Origin: Microvirga vignae
GTDB taxonomy: Bacteria; Pseudomonadota; Alphaproteobacteria; Rhizobiales; Beijerinckiaceae
Reading direction: 5' to 3'
Assembly: GCF_001017175.1 (NCBI RefSeq)
Contig: NZ_LCYG01000066.1
Coordinates: forward strand, 1 to 49,678
Length of the DNA stretch: 49,678 nucleotides
This document shows, one piece after another, positions 1-9,415 of the stretch; within the stretch, counting starts at the first letter, position 1; the number at the start of each line of letters is the position of its first letter. The notes below the pieces were generated by a model, which was not told the DNA's origin, ran no database searches, and worked only from the letters and a program-made list of their open reading frames with translations. The translations under genes were made by a program, and so were the position numbers.

Positions 1-141
1 ACCAGGCGTGCCATCGATTTCCACGAGGGCGACACGATGGACGAAGAGGCGTTGAAGGCGCTCATCCGCGCCGCCGTGGCACTCAACACGTCCTCGGATG
101 CCCCGCGGCCGAGAAGCCCGTCGGCGCGCTCCAGTGCTTGA
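1..141 (+). CDS. DUF1801-like protein, C-terminal end (5' truncated by window)
   Basis: Reading frame 1 is open from the first base to a TGA at 139-141. The 46 visible residues contain RRAIDF followed by an acidic stretch and EALKALIRAAVALN. This resembles the C-terminal end of DUF1801 (YdhG/YjbR-like, possible iron- or ligand-binding) proteins. The last 15 or so residues are rich in Ser, Arg and Pro and may be non-native, because the sequence just beyond is an insertion-sequence remnant. The family is a guess from a short tail; the start and most of the protein lie outside the window. Confidence 0.45.
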   Translation, partial: TRRAIDFHEGDTMDEEALKALIRAAVALNTSSDAPRPRSPSARSSA

Positions 142-154
142 GCCACGCCCCCCT

Positions 155-330
155 TCTCCGGCAGATCGCGCCACGGCACCCCAGTGCGAATGGGCCACGA
201 AACGCCATTGACGATCTGCCGATTGTCGAACGCGGGCCAGCTCTTGCGTCCTCGCTCCGGTGAGAGAAGGGGTTCGAGCAAACGCCATTCCGCTTCGCTC
301 AGGTCGCCACGATTCAATCCAGCCTTCCCC
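155..330 (-). pseudogene. IS5/IS4-type transposase N-terminal remnant
   Basis: The minus strand encodes LSEAEWRLLEPLL, PERGRKSWPAFDNR, QIVNGVSW and TGVPWRDLPE in one frame. This is the characteristic N-terminal DUF4096-like segment of IS5-family transposases. The usual continuation (a Tyr/Gly-rich stretch and then the DDE domain) is absent: after DLPEK the frame runs into unrelated sequence and then antisense to the DUF1801 tail. No ATG start is evident in frame. The remnant therefore keeps only about 55-60 codons and cannot be active. Its boundaries are approximate, and I could not define terminal inverted repeats. Confidence 0.7.
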
Positions 331-466
331 CAAGAGGCATTCTTGAAGCAATGCCTGAGCCATGCGGCAACTACTCTGTAAACAGCGCCTGGGCCTTCGC
401 TCCAAAGTAACAGGCATCGCTGTTCGTGGCAGCGATGCCTCGTCGGTTTTGTGTGCTGATGGCGAC

Positions 467-1069
467 TTACGCAGCCTGAGCCCTCATCTGCAGCGTGGCC
501 TTGTGCTGGGCACGGAGGCCTCTCAGGCTCTCGGCCCACCTGTGAAGCTCGTCGAGCATCGTGGCGGCCGAGGTCTTGTAGATGTCGGCGGGCTTCAGCT
601 TTCCGTTTTCCAGATTCTGGAACACCATCGGCATCGGCACGCCTTCCGGAATCGGCATCATCTTCAGGGTCGTCACGATCTGCTTGGCGACCTGGACAGA
701 GCGCAGCCCGCCCGAGATGCCGCCATAGCTTACGAAGCCGACGGGCGTATAATTCCACTCGCGGGACAGGTAGTTGAGCGCATTCACCAGCGCCGGAGGT
801 GGAGCGTAGTTGTATTCCGGCGTGACGAACACGAAGGCGTCAGCCGCCGAGACGCTCTCCGCCCAAGCCCTGGTATGGGCATGCTTATAGTCCTGCTTCA
901 TCGGGTGCTCGGGCTCGTCGAAGATCGGCAGGTTGAAATCGGCGAGATCGACCAGAACCGGATCGAACTTGCCGTGCTCGGCGGCGAAGTCGTTGAACCA
1001 ATTCGCGATGCTGGGGCCGATCCGGCCGGGACGGGTGCTTGCGATGATCGTATGAAGTTTGAGGGTCAT
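467..1069 (-). CDS. NADPH-dependent FMN reductase (flavodoxin-like fold)
   Basis: A 200-aa protein of normal length for the NADPH-dependent FMN reductase/quinone reductase family (FMN_red). The N-terminal STRPGRIG loop (residues 11-18) is the FMN-phosphate-binding turn. The TPEYN motif (83-87) followed by PALVNALNYL is the family signature around the isoalloxazine ring. It should transfer hydride from NAD(P)H to flavin or to small quinone or azo substrates in the cytoplasm. It is transcribed divergently from an HxlR-type regulator 103 bp away. That is a common arrangement in which the regulator controls the reductase, so stress- or electrophile-responsive expression is likely. The exact substrate cannot be told from sequence. 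Confidence 0.9.
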   Translation of the reverse strand: MTLKLHTIIASTRPGRIGPSIANWFNDFAAEHGKFDPVLVDLADFNLPIFDEPEHPMKQDYKHAHTRAWAESVSAADAFVFVTPEYNYAPPPALVNALNYLSREWNYTPVGFVSYGGISGGLRSVQVAKQIVTTLKMMPIPEGVPMPMVFQNLENGKLKPADIYKTSAATMLDELHRWAESLRGLRAQHKATLQMRAQAA

Positions 1070-1172
1070 GTCGTCTCCTCGGGTTGCGACGGATCGGAAC
1101 AGGTATTAAGTTCCGTTTTGTAACCGAGGCTCATTAAGTAACTTTCGGAGTGAGCCGCAAGGAGGCACTTTC
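1070..1172. promoter_or_regulatory. Divergent promoter/operator region between FMN reductase and HxlR regulator
   Basis: The 103-bp spacer separates two divergent genes and is more AT-rich than its flanks. It contains two direct copies of ATTAAGT (1105-1111 and 1133-1139), 28 bp apart start to start. These copies are candidate regulator contacts or overlapping promoter elements. Assigning them to the adjacent HxlR protein is inference from gene arrangement. Confidence 0.45.
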
Positions 1173-1565
1173 ATGTCACCCAGTCACACAGATGTGCCCG
1201 CCAACTGTCTCACGGTCACGGAAGTCCTCTCCCGCGTAGGTGACAAGTGGAGCGTCCAGGTTGTGGTGCAGCTGGGCGACGGGCCCAAAAGATTCAATGA
1301 GTTACGCCGCATCGTCAGCGGCATCTCGCAGCGGATGCTGACCTTGACCTTGCGCGGATTGGAGCGCGACGGGCTCGTGACGCGCACGATTTACCCCACC
1401 ATTCCGCCCCGGGTGGAGTACCATCTCACAGGGCTGGGTTGCAGTCTGCTCAAGACTGTGCGGGCTCTGGGAGCCTGGGCCATCGAGAACCGGGACGAGA
1501 TTCTAGAGGCGCGGCGGCGCTTCGATGAGGCAGCTGGCGTCGAGCCGGAAACAGACGCCGCCTGA
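1173..1565 (+). CDS. HxlR-family winged-helix transcriptional regulator
   Basis: A 130-aa HxlR-family DNA-binding protein. It shows the hallmark order: a conserved N-terminal Cys (C12), a GDKWSVQVV helix, the RFNELRR segment, GISQRMLT recognition-helix region, LERDGLVTR wing and PPRVEYHLT. HxlR members are small dimeric regulators that often sense quinones, aldehydes or oxidants through the N-terminal Cys. It probably controls the divergent FMN reductase. The start is an ATG with a purine-rich GCAAGGAGG sequence about 8 nt upstream. The C-terminal tail after the wing is acidic and probably disordered. Confidence 0.9.
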   Translation: MSPSHTDVPANCLTVTEVLSRVGDKWSVQVVVQLGDGPKRFNELRRIVSGISQRMLTLTLRGLERDGLVTRTIYPTIPPRVEYHLTGLGCSLLKTVRALGAWAIENRDEILEARRRFDEAAGVEPETDAA

Positions 1566-1573
1566 GGCCAGGC

Positions 1574-2233
1574 TCAGCCAGCGGCTCTGCGGTTCAATTC
1601 GTCCCAGAGGACGGGGGCGTGGAAATCCTCGATGGTCGCATCCGCTCCCACATCCCGCATTTCCTGTGCGGTCAGGCCGGTCAGCACGCCAAAAGAGAAG
1701 AGGCTCGCAGCCTTGGCGGCTTTCATGCCGGAGGGGGAATCCTCGAAGGCGACAGCCTCGTCCGCGCGCACGCCGAGCCGCTCCAGGGCCGCGAGATAGG
1801 GGAGGGGATCGGGCTTTCCGCGCGCCACCTGATCGATGGTGATCTGGACCGGAAAATGCTCCCTGAGGCTCAGCACATCGAGCATATGCTCCGCATTGAG
1901 GCGCGGGGCGTTGGTGACGAGCGCAACCTTGATCCCGCGCTCCTTCGCCCAGTCGAGTAGATCGAGGAGGCCGTCCAAAGGCTTGAGATCAAGCGCCAAT
2001 CGGCGGAAGGCTGCCTCCTTCTCGTCAGCGAAGGCTACGTGCTCGTCGACGGTGCGATCGGGCAGGAGAGTGGCGAAGATGGATTCGTTGGTTCGGCCGA
2101 TGATCGTGGAGCGGTAGACATGCTCGTCGACCGCCACACCTTCCGGGCCCAGAACCTCGACAAAGGCTTGGAGGTGCACGGGGTCGCTGTGCACCAGGGT
2201 GCCGTCCATATCGAAAATCAAGGCCTTGAGCAT
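1574..2233 (-). CDS. HAD-superfamily hydrolase (beta-phosphoglucomutase/phosphatase-like)
   Basis: A 219-aa haloacid-dehalogenase-fold protein of subfamily IA. It carries motif I FDMDGTL (nucleophile D8, acid/base D10), motif II LVTNAP, the Lys of GKPDP (motif III) and EDSPSGMKAA (motif IV). A helical cap lies between motifs I and II. It should be a cytosolic Mg2+-dependent phosphatase or phosphomutase acting on a small phosphorylated metabolite. An in-frame extension of 17 codons exists upstream, but the ATG at 2233 puts motif I at the usual distance from the N-terminus, so it is preferred. The gene is convergent with the HxlR gene, ending 8 bp from its stop. Confidence 0.88.
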   Translation of the reverse strand: MLKALIFDMDGTLVHSDPVHLQAFVEVLGPEGVAVDEHVYRSTIIGRTNESIFATLLPDRTVDEHVAFADEKEAAFRRLALDLKPLDGLLDLLDWAKERGIKVALVTNAPRLNAEHMLDVLSLREHFPVQITIDQVARGKPDPLPYLAALERLGVRADEAVAFEDSPSGMKAAKAASLFSFGVLTGLTAQEMRDVGADATIEDFHAPVLWDELNRRAAG

Positions 2234-2402
2234 CGTTCCGTCTCGCGAGGGGTTGTGGCTATCAGGTAAGCCGCTTCGGCTCAAAAGACACCCTGTTAGA
2301 ATTGCAAGGCTGCCTTATAGATAATGTGGGGGTCCCCAATCCAGGAAACATGATGTCGCTCATGGCTTGCACTCCCCTCAAGATCGATAGCGAGGAAACT
2401 CG

Positions 2403-3170
2403 ATGAGGGTGATGGACAAGCTTAAGTTTCTCTACGAGGCGGATGTGCCGGAGGCTCACCGTTTCCGCTATGCCCTTCTGGTTTTCGATATCGTCACCAT
2501 TCTTTTCATCGTCGTTTCCTCCTTCCTGCCGCACTCCAAGTTCGTGCAGGGCATTGATATCGTCATCGGCCTCATCGTGCTCGCCGACTTTTCTGCGCGC
2601 CTTGCGATCAGCCCGACACCCTGGAAGGATCTCCTGCACCCGACGACCGTGGCCGACGTGGCGGCTATCGTGTCGTTTCTGGCCCCCATCGTCGGAGAGG
2701 GAATCGGCTTCCTGCGCATCCTGCGGACGGTACGGTTGCTCCACACCTACCAGCTTCTCGTGCGCCTGCGCGCCGACAGCCCATTCTTCCGGAGAAACGA
2801 GGAGCTGATCATCGCAACGGTCAATCTCAGCGTCTTCATCTTCATCATGACCGGTTTTGTCTATGAGACGCAGCGCTGGACCAATGAGAAGATGGGCAAC
2901 TATATCGACGCGCTCTACTTCACCATGGCGGCGCTCACCACCACCGGTTTCGGCGACATCACCCTCACGGGAACGCTCGGACACCTGCTCTCCGTGATCA
3001 TCATGATCTTCGGCGTGACCCTGTTCCTGCGCCTCGTGCAGGTTCTGTTGCGGCCCAACAAGGTGCGCCATCCCTGTCCGGTCTGCGGGCTGCAGCGGCA
3101 TGACAGGGATGCCGTCCATTGCAAGGCCTGCGGCACCATCCTCAACATTCCTGACGAGGGCGCTGTATAG
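2403..3170 (+). CDS. Voltage-gated-type potassium channel with C-terminal zinc ribbon
   Basis: A 255-aa six-helix ion channel subunit. Hydrophobic segments fit S1 (about 23-42), S2 (51-69) and S3 (81-97). An Arg-spaced S4 follows (RILRTVRLL, 105-113), then S5 (133-153), a pore helix ending in the K+ selectivity filter TGFGD (181-185), and S6 (194-216). Four subunits would form a K+-selective pore in the inner membrane. The odd part is the tail: CPVC (225-228) and CKAC (240-243) form a four-Cys zinc-ribbon-like knuckle directly after S6, where channels usually carry RCK or cyclic-nucleotide domains. The start has GAGGA upstream. An ATG three codons later is an alternative. Confidence 0.88.
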   Translation: MRVMDKLKFLYEADVPEAHRFRYALLVFDIVTILFIVVSSFLPHSKFVQGIDIVIGLIVLADFSARLAISPTPWKDLLHPTTVADVAAIVSFLAPIVGEGIGFLRILRTVRLLHTYQLLVRLRADSPFFRRNEELIIATVNLSVFIFIMTGFVYETQRWTNEKMGNYIDALYFTMAALTTTGFGDITLTGTLGHLLSVIIMIFGVTLFLRLVQVLLRPNKVRHPCPVCGLQRHDRDAVHCKACGTILNIPDEGAV

Positions 3171-3215
3171 AGCATTTTCGGTGAGGTGGGTCCCGGTTCA
3201 CCGGCAAAAATGCGG
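3171..3215. repeat. REP-like imperfect palindrome
   Basis: Directly after the channel stop codon lies an imperfect inverted repeat. GCATTTTCGGTGA (from 3172) is mirrored by TTCACCGGCAAAAATGC. The central GTGGGTCCCGG resembles the cores of palindromes scattered in Hyphomicrobiales genomes and the one near 38.9 kb here. It may contribute to termination. Membership of a genomic repeat family is inferred from memory and from similarity within this window only. Confidence 0.4.
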
Positions 3216-3230
3216 CTCGGCAAGGAGGTA

Positions 3231-3258
3231 AGCTGTTTCCATGCCAATGGAAACAGCT
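3231..3258. terminator. Bidirectional terminator-like hairpin between convergent genes
   Basis: AGCTGTTTCCAT (3231-3242) and its perfect reverse complement (3247-3258) flank a 4-nt loop, giving a 12-bp stem. It sits between the ends of the convergent channel (3170) and ABC ATPase (3266) genes, so it could stop transcripts from both sides. There is no long T tract on either strand, so the mechanism may be mRNA 3'-end protection rather than canonical intrinsic termination. Confidence 0.6.
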
Positions 3259-3265
3259 CTGGCTG

Positions 3266-4377
<1,112 letters not shown>

Positions 4378-4381
<4 letters not shown>

Positions 4382-6567
4382 GGAATGGCTTGAGCGGCAA
4401 CGGGACTGGCTGAAGTGCTCAGCGTACGGCGTCCGAGACGCCGCTCGCCGACCGCAAGCTGGATCGCGAGGATCGCAAGCAGCATGACGATGATGAGCAC
4501 GGTGGAATAGGCGATCGCGAGGCCGAACTCGCCCGCTTCGACGCGGCCGACGATGTAGGTCGTCGCCATGTTGTACTCCGCAGTGACCAGGAAGATCACG
4601 GCGCTGACAGCCGTCATCGCGCGCACGAAGGAATAGACGAGCGAGGCGACGATGGCCGGGCGCAGAAGGGGCAGCACCACGCGGCGCATGGTGGTGGCCG
4701 AGCGGGCGCCGAGCGTGAGCGAGGCCTCGTCCAGACTCTTGTCGATCTGGCTCAAGGTGGCGATGCCGGAGCGCACGCCCACGGGCATGTTGCGGAACAC
4801 GAAGCACATTACGAGCACGAAGCCCGTGCCGGTGATCTCAATCGGCGGGACGTTGAAGGCGAGAATGTAGGACACACCCACCACGGTACCGGGGATCGCG
4901 AAGCTGAGCAGGGTGCCGAACTCGAAGGAGCGCTGCCCGGAGAAGCGCTGACGGGTGAGGAGATACGCCGTCAGCAGGCCGATGGCGGCCGTGAGCGGCG
5001 CGGAAAGAGCCGCGACCTTCACGGTGGCGAAGAACGAATCCCAAGCCGATCCGGAGAAGTAGAGCCCCCGATCCGTTCGCTCGATGCGGAAGGCGGTGAG
5101 GAAGTGCTCGAGGGTCGGCGTGTAGTCGCGGCCCATGGAGCGCACGAAGGCGCCGACCAGGATGATCGTGTAAACGGCCACCGTGAACAGCGCCCACGGA
5201 ATGGCCGTGAAGTAGGATGCCAGGGCCACGCGGCGGGGCAGGGGCAGTGGAACGCCCGAATCGCCCTTGCCCGTCACTGTCGTGTAGACCTTCTTGCCGA
5301 GCCAGGCATGCTGCAGCCAGAAGGCGCCGAGCGTGAAGGCGAGCAGAATGATGGAGAGCACAGCGGCACGGCCCTGATCCTGTTGCGCACCGACGACGGC
5401 GAAGAAGATCTTGGTGGAAAGAACCTCGTAATTGCCGCCGAGCACGAGGGGATTGCCAAAATCGGCGAGGCTTTCCACGAAGCCGAGGAGGAAGGCATTC
5501 GCGAGGCCGGGGCGCATGAGCGGCAGCGTCACCGTCACGAAGGTCGTCCAGCTCTTCGCGCGAAGGGTTTGGGAGGCCTCCTCCAGCGTCGGGCTGATGC
5601 CCTGCACCACACCGATCAGCACCAGGAAGGCGATGGGTGTGAACGCCAGGAGCTGCGCGATGAAGACGCCGGGAAGGCCATAGATCCAGCGCGAGCGCGG
5701 AATCCCGAACCACTCCCACAACACGGACGAGAGCGCGCCGGATCGGCCGAAGATCAGGATGAGCGCGAGACCGATCACGAAGGGAGGCGTGATGATGGGC
5801 AGCACGCTCATCACGCGCAGGAGCTTCTTGTAGCGGAAGGCCGTACGGGTGGCGATGAGCGCGAAGGCAAGTCCCAGAGCCGTGGTGCCGACACCGACGA
5901 GGAGGCCGAGGAAGAGGGTGTTCCAGGCCACGCCGCAGCGCAGGTCGCTCGAGAGGCAATCGAGCCCCCAGATCGACTTGTCCATGAACTTCGTCAGGAA
6001 CGTGAGCGGCGCGAAGTTGCCGTCGTTGTCCGCAAAGGCGCTCGCAAGGATCGTCGCGACGGGGAAGAACACGAAGACGATGATGAGCGCGATAACCACG
6101 CCGATGGAGGAGGTGACGAAAGCATCTCCCCGGCACCAGCCGCGCGCGGCCAGCCCATGGCAGAGAATGATGAGAAAAGCCGTGGAGGTGAGGGCGGCAC
6201 CATAGCCCATACCGGCTTGGCTCGGTCCGTTTCCGCCGGTGAGAGCTTTAAGGACGTCGAGCGTCCAGCCGTTCAGGCCGATGGTGAAGCCTTCGATCAC
6301 GATCAGTGCGAGACCTAAGAAGCCGGAGGCGATGAGCCATGTGCTGTTGTCTGCTCGCGAAGGCAGAAGGGCAGGGCGCAGGCTCATCAGAAGCGGCACG
6401 AGAATGGGCAGAAGCCACCAGGCGCCGTTCAGGCCATGAACGAGAGCCGACCCGCCGACGATGTAGTCGGTGAGGGTCGGAACGGCCGTGCGGTCGAAAC
6501 CATACCAGGGCAGGAGGGCGAAGCCGACCCAGCCTAGAACGATCCAGCCAAGGGTTGCCCGTGACAT
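4378..6567 (-). CDS. ABC transporter permease, two fused BPD domains (iron(III)-type, FbpB-like)
   Basis: A 729-aa integral membrane protein with an N-terminal block of helices followed by two binding-protein-dependent permease domains. Each domain has its own EAA loop: EEASQTLRAKSW...PLMRPG in the first half and DEASLTLGARSA...PLLRPA in the second. Such fused permeases serve ferric-iron and, in some cases, aminoethylphosphonate importers. It works with the downstream ATPase (4-nt overlap) and the upstream substrate-binding protein. The gap to the binding-protein gene contains a strong hairpin that may lower permease expression relative to binding protein. The first helices before the permease domains are longer than in minimal FbpB proteins. 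Confidence 0.88.
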
Positions 6568-6637
6568 GTCTGTTCTCGCGTCAGGATCAATGCGGGCTTA
6601 AGAGAAAACCCGACTTCCAATTTCACAGGTGAGGAAG

Positions 6638-6678
6638 AACCGGTCCGGCGAAACGCCACAGGTCTCGCCGGACCGGTT
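6638..6678 (-). promoter_or_regulatory. Intercistronic hairpin between binding-protein and permease genes
   Basis: AACCGGTCCGGCGA (6638-6651) and its perfect reverse complement (6665-6678) make a 14-bp GC-rich stem with a 13-nt loop. On the transcribed minus strand it begins 8 nt after the binding-protein stop. No U tract follows. It therefore looks like a partial terminator or mRNA-stabilising element that keeps the periplasmic binding protein in excess over the membrane components, as is known in other importer operons. The role is inferred. Confidence 0.65.
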
Positions 6679-6686
6679 CGCGCTGC

Positions 6687-7733
6687 CTATTTCGGCAGGT
6701 TCTTCACCTCGTTGTCCCACTTGGACAGGAGACGCTTGCGTTCTTCCGAGGAGCCGTATTTCGCGAAGTCGAAATTGATCAGCTTGATGTCGGTGAGCTT
6801 GGGAGCCTGCGGCGGGACCGGCGTGCTCTTGTTGGAAGGCACCTGATAGGACTTCGCTTCCGCGCCGATCTTCTGCGCGTCCGCCGTCAGAGCCCAGTCG
6901 TAGAACTTCTTCGCGTTCTCCAGGTTCTTCGCGCCCTTGACGATCGACATGGAGCCGATCTCGTAGCCCGTGCCTTCGCAGGGAGCCACGACCTTGATCG
7001 GAGCCTTGTCCACGACCATCGTCACCATGTCATGCATGAAGGTGATGCCGGCGGTCGTCTCGCCCTGTGCCACGGCCTTGGCGGGAGCGGCACCCGACTT
7101 GGTGTATTGGTTGACGTTCTTGTGCAGGGCTTTCAGGTACTCGAAGCCTTTGTCCTCACCCATGATCTGGACGATGGTGGCAAGCAGCGTATAGGCCGTG
7201 CCCGAAGAGTTCGGATCCGCGACCTGGACCTCGTCCTTCAGCTCGGGCTTGAGCAGATCGGCCCAGCATTTCAGCTCCGGCACGTTGTTCGTCTTGGCGA
7301 GTTCGGTGTTGTAGCCGAAGCCCAGCGCGCCGGAATAGATGCCGACGGTGCGCTGCTTGGACTGCTCCCACTGGCGTACGGCCCAGTCCTGAAGCTCGCT
7401 CATCTTCGGCGATTTGTACTCGACCGTCAGGCCCTCCTCGGCAGCCTGCATGTGCGGATCGCCCGTGCCGCCCCACCAGATGTCGGCGCGCGGATTGGCG
7501 GACTCTGCCTTGATCTGGGCGAAAATCTCGCCCGAGCTCTTGCGGGTCATGGATACCTTGACGCCCGTGTCACGCTCGAACGCGCCGACCATGGCGCGGC
7601 ACCATTCCTCCTGCACGCCGCAATACATCACGAGCGCGCCCTGAGCCTGGGCCGTTCCGGCCGACAGGAACGAGAGGGCGGTCATGGAACCCGCCAGCAT
7701 CGTGGCGGCAACGAGATTCTTCTTCAGTTTCAT
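6687..7733 (-). CDS. ABC transporter substrate-binding protein (iron(III)/AfuA-type)
   Basis: A 348-aa periplasmic binding protein. The N-terminus has a classical Sec signal: MKLKK, a hydrophobic core, and an AQA cleavage site around residue 31. The mature part opens with a YCGVQEEWC segment and an ADIWWGG motif typical of the Fbp/AfuA-like family (type 2 periplasmic fold). The start at 7733 is supported by GGGAGGA just upstream. The longer in-frame extension would bury the signal peptide. It is the first gene of the transporter unit and is followed by a 14-bp hairpin. Iron(III) is the usual annotation, but phosphonate- or sugar-phosphate-type ligands cannot be excluded. Confidence 0.87.
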   Translation of the reverse strand: MKLKKNLVAATMLAGSMTALSFLSAGTAQAQGALVMYCGVQEEWCRAMVGAFERDTGVKVSMTRKSSGEIFAQIKAESANPRADIWWGGTGDPHMQAAEEGLTVEYKSPKMSELQDWAVRQWEQSKQRTVGIYSGALGFGYNTELAKTNNVPELKCWADLLKPELKDEVQVADPNSSGTAYTLLATIVQIMGEDKGFEYLKALHKNVNQYTKSGAAPAKAVAQGETTAGITFMHDMVTMVVDKAPIKVVAPCEGTGYEIGSMSIVKGAKNLENAKKFYDWALTADAQKIGAEAKSYQVPSNKSTPVPPQAPKLTDIKLINFDFAKYGSSEERKRLLSKWDNEVKNLPK

Positions 7734-7860
7734 AGTTTTCCTCCCATAGGGTTTTATCGTTATTGTTTTTGTTGGTCGGCTAAGCTCACTCCGATAGAGC
7801 GCCCGGTCAAGAGCCCAGCCGATGATGCTGAAATGAATCTTTGGACTCATTGCTCCGGCG

Positions 7861-8655
7861 TCAGGGCTCCTGGGCTATGCCTGTGGCTGCTACCAGGGCT
7901 TCTGCGAGTTCCGGTGTGCAGGCGAGAATAGGGTTGCCCTCGCGTAATCCGTCCTTCGCCAGAAAGTTGTTGGTCCAGCCGCCGGCTTCCTCGATGATGA
8001 GAAGACCCGCCAAGGCGTCCCATGAATTGATATGCAGCTCGCAATAGGCATCGATCCGGCCGTCCGCCACATAGGCGAGGCCAAGGGTGCCCGAACCTGC
8101 GCGGCGCACATTCGCGCCGCTCTTCTTCAGCCGCTCGACGACAGCGACGTAGGGCTCCGGAGGCAGGCGGGACGACCAGCCGGCCTCGACGGTGGCCTGG
8201 CGCATATCGGACAATCCGCTCACCTTGATCGGTTCGCCGTTGAGGATCGCCCCGCGCCCGCGCTGGGCGGTGTAGAGATCCGCATGCATCACGTCGTAGA
8301 TCACGCCGATCTCGACCTGGCCGTCGCGTACAAAAGCAATGGAGATGGCAAAATGCGGGATACCGCGGGCGAAGTTCGCCGTGCCGTCGATCGGATCCAC
8401 GACCCAGACATCGCGCTCGAAGGAGCCGCCACCTTCCTCGCCGAAGAACGAGTCATTGGGAAAGAGTTCGCTCAGGCGGCGCCGGATCAACTCCTCGACC
8501 TCCGCATCGGTGGCCGTCAGGAAGTCTTGCGGGCCCTTGAAATCCGGGCGCTGGGAGCGCGGGCGCTCCAGGAAGCGCTTGCGCGCCAGCACTCCGGCCT
8601 CGCGGGCGATGGCGCAGGCGGCGGTAAATCTCATATCCAGGCTGTCGGTCGTCAT
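7861..8655 (-). CDS. Inositol monophosphatase family protein
   Basis: A 264-aa Mg2+/Li+-type phosphatase of the IMPase/CysQ/FBPase superfamily. It shows the metal-binding GEEGG (72-76), DPIDGTANF (87-95) and the late motif SWDALAG (211-217, with Asp213) followed by IEEAGG. It should dephosphorylate inositol monophosphate or a related sugar phosphate or nucleotide in the cytoplasm. It lies upstream of the ABC importer on the same strand with a 127-bp gap, so it may share a transcript or simply be adjacent. The ATG at 8655 gives the normal family length. Confidence 0.92.
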   Translation of the reverse strand: MTTDSLDMRFTAACAIAREAGVLARKRFLERPRSQRPDFKGPQDFLTATDAEVEELIRRRLSELFPNDSFFGEEGGGSFERDVWVVDPIDGTANFARGIPHFAISIAFVRDGQVEIGVIYDVMHADLYTAQRGRGAILNGEPIKVSGLSDMRQATVEAGWSSRLPPEPYVAVVERLKKSGANVRRAGSGTLGLAYVADGRIDAYCELHINSWDALAGLLIIEEAGGWTNNFLAKDGLREGNPILACTPELAEALVAATGIAQEP

Positions 8656-8850
8656 GGCGTTCAGGCGTCCCCAGGATCAAAAAGGCGGCCGGATGTTGTC
8701 AGGCATTCATGATGGTTCGTGAGAATGCGGAGAACCGCGTACTCTATCAAACAAAGAGATGTTCCCAGAACCTGTTGAATTGATCCTTTATTAGCCGGCT
8801 CAAGTAAACTATGTTATAGGCTAACCGCTCAGGAATCCTACTCTCGTCGA

Positions 8851-9276
8851 ATGCCCCGGACGCCGAAAGAAGAACTCAGCCAGGTCGCAGCACTCCCCTT
8901 CCGCATCAAGGACGGGAAGGTCGAGGTGCTCCTCGTCACGTCCCGCGAGACCAAGCGCTGGCTGATTCCCAAGGGCTGGCCGATGAAGGGCAAGAAGCCG
9001 CACAAGGCTGCGGCCCAGGAAGCCGAGGAGGAGGCCGGCGTGAAGGGCGAGATCAAGCAGAAGCCGCTGGGCTATTATGATTACTGGAAGCGCCGCTCCA
9101 CGCATTTCGATCTCTGCCGGGTGAATGTGTATCCCCTGGAAGTCTCAAAGCAGCTCAAGTCCTGGCGGGAGAAGGGGCAGCGTCAGGCACAATGGTTCGA
9201 AGTCGAAGAGGCTGCCCACCAGGTGCTGGAGCCCGCGCTGGCGGAACTCATCCGCAGCCTTCCGGAGCATGTGTGA
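8851..9276 (+). CDS. NUDIX hydrolase, diphosphoinositol-polyphosphate-phosphohydrolase-like
   Basis: A 141-aa NUDIX-fold protein. The NUDIX box runs from G42 to G63 and reads GX5K...QEAEEEAG. It deviates from the consensus GX5EX7REUXEEXGU at two places: the first Glu is K48, and the Arg of RE is Q56. The catalytic Glu cluster (E57, E60, E61) is intact. The WLIPKGWP opening and short length match alphaproteobacterial DIPP-like NUDIX proteins, which hydrolyse nucleoside polyphosphate or inositol-pyrophosphate-type substrates. It is transcribed away from the IMPase gene. No strong ribosome site is visible before the ATG. Confidence 0.87.
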   Translation: MPRTPKEELSQVAALPFRIKDGKVEVLLVTSRETKRWLIPKGWPMKGKKPHKAAAQEAEEEAGVKGEIKQKPLGYYDYWKRRSTHFDLCRVNVYPLEVSKQLKSWREKGQRQAQWFEVEEAAHQVLEPALAELIRSLPEHV

Positions 9277-9363
9277 CGCGCCTGTCCTTTTGAGGTAGCG
9301 CCCTGAAAATTGCGCTCCCCAGGGAACGCAATGCTCTTCAAGAAGTCTTTTCCCATACCGAGG

Positions 9364-9391
9364 CGGCCATGCAGCACAGCTTGGCCGTTTT
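9364..9391 (+). terminator. Intrinsic terminator downstream of NUDIX gene
   Basis: CGGCCA (9364-9369) pairs with TGGCCG (9382-9387). The 12-nt interior may extend pairing through AGC/GCT, and four T residues follow immediately (9388-9391). It lies 88 nt after the NUDIX stop and just ahead of the alcohol dehydrogenase ribosome site, so it should separate the two transcription units or attenuate the dehydrogenase message. Confidence 0.6.
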
Positions 9392-9415
9392 CAGGCATGC
9401 TGGAAGGAGATTTCG

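Noticed and set aside
4382..4807. Extension of the ABC ATPase upstream of 4381
   Set aside because: The sequence is antisense or offset shadow of the permease; the ATGA-coupled ATG at 4381 gives the normal ATPase length.
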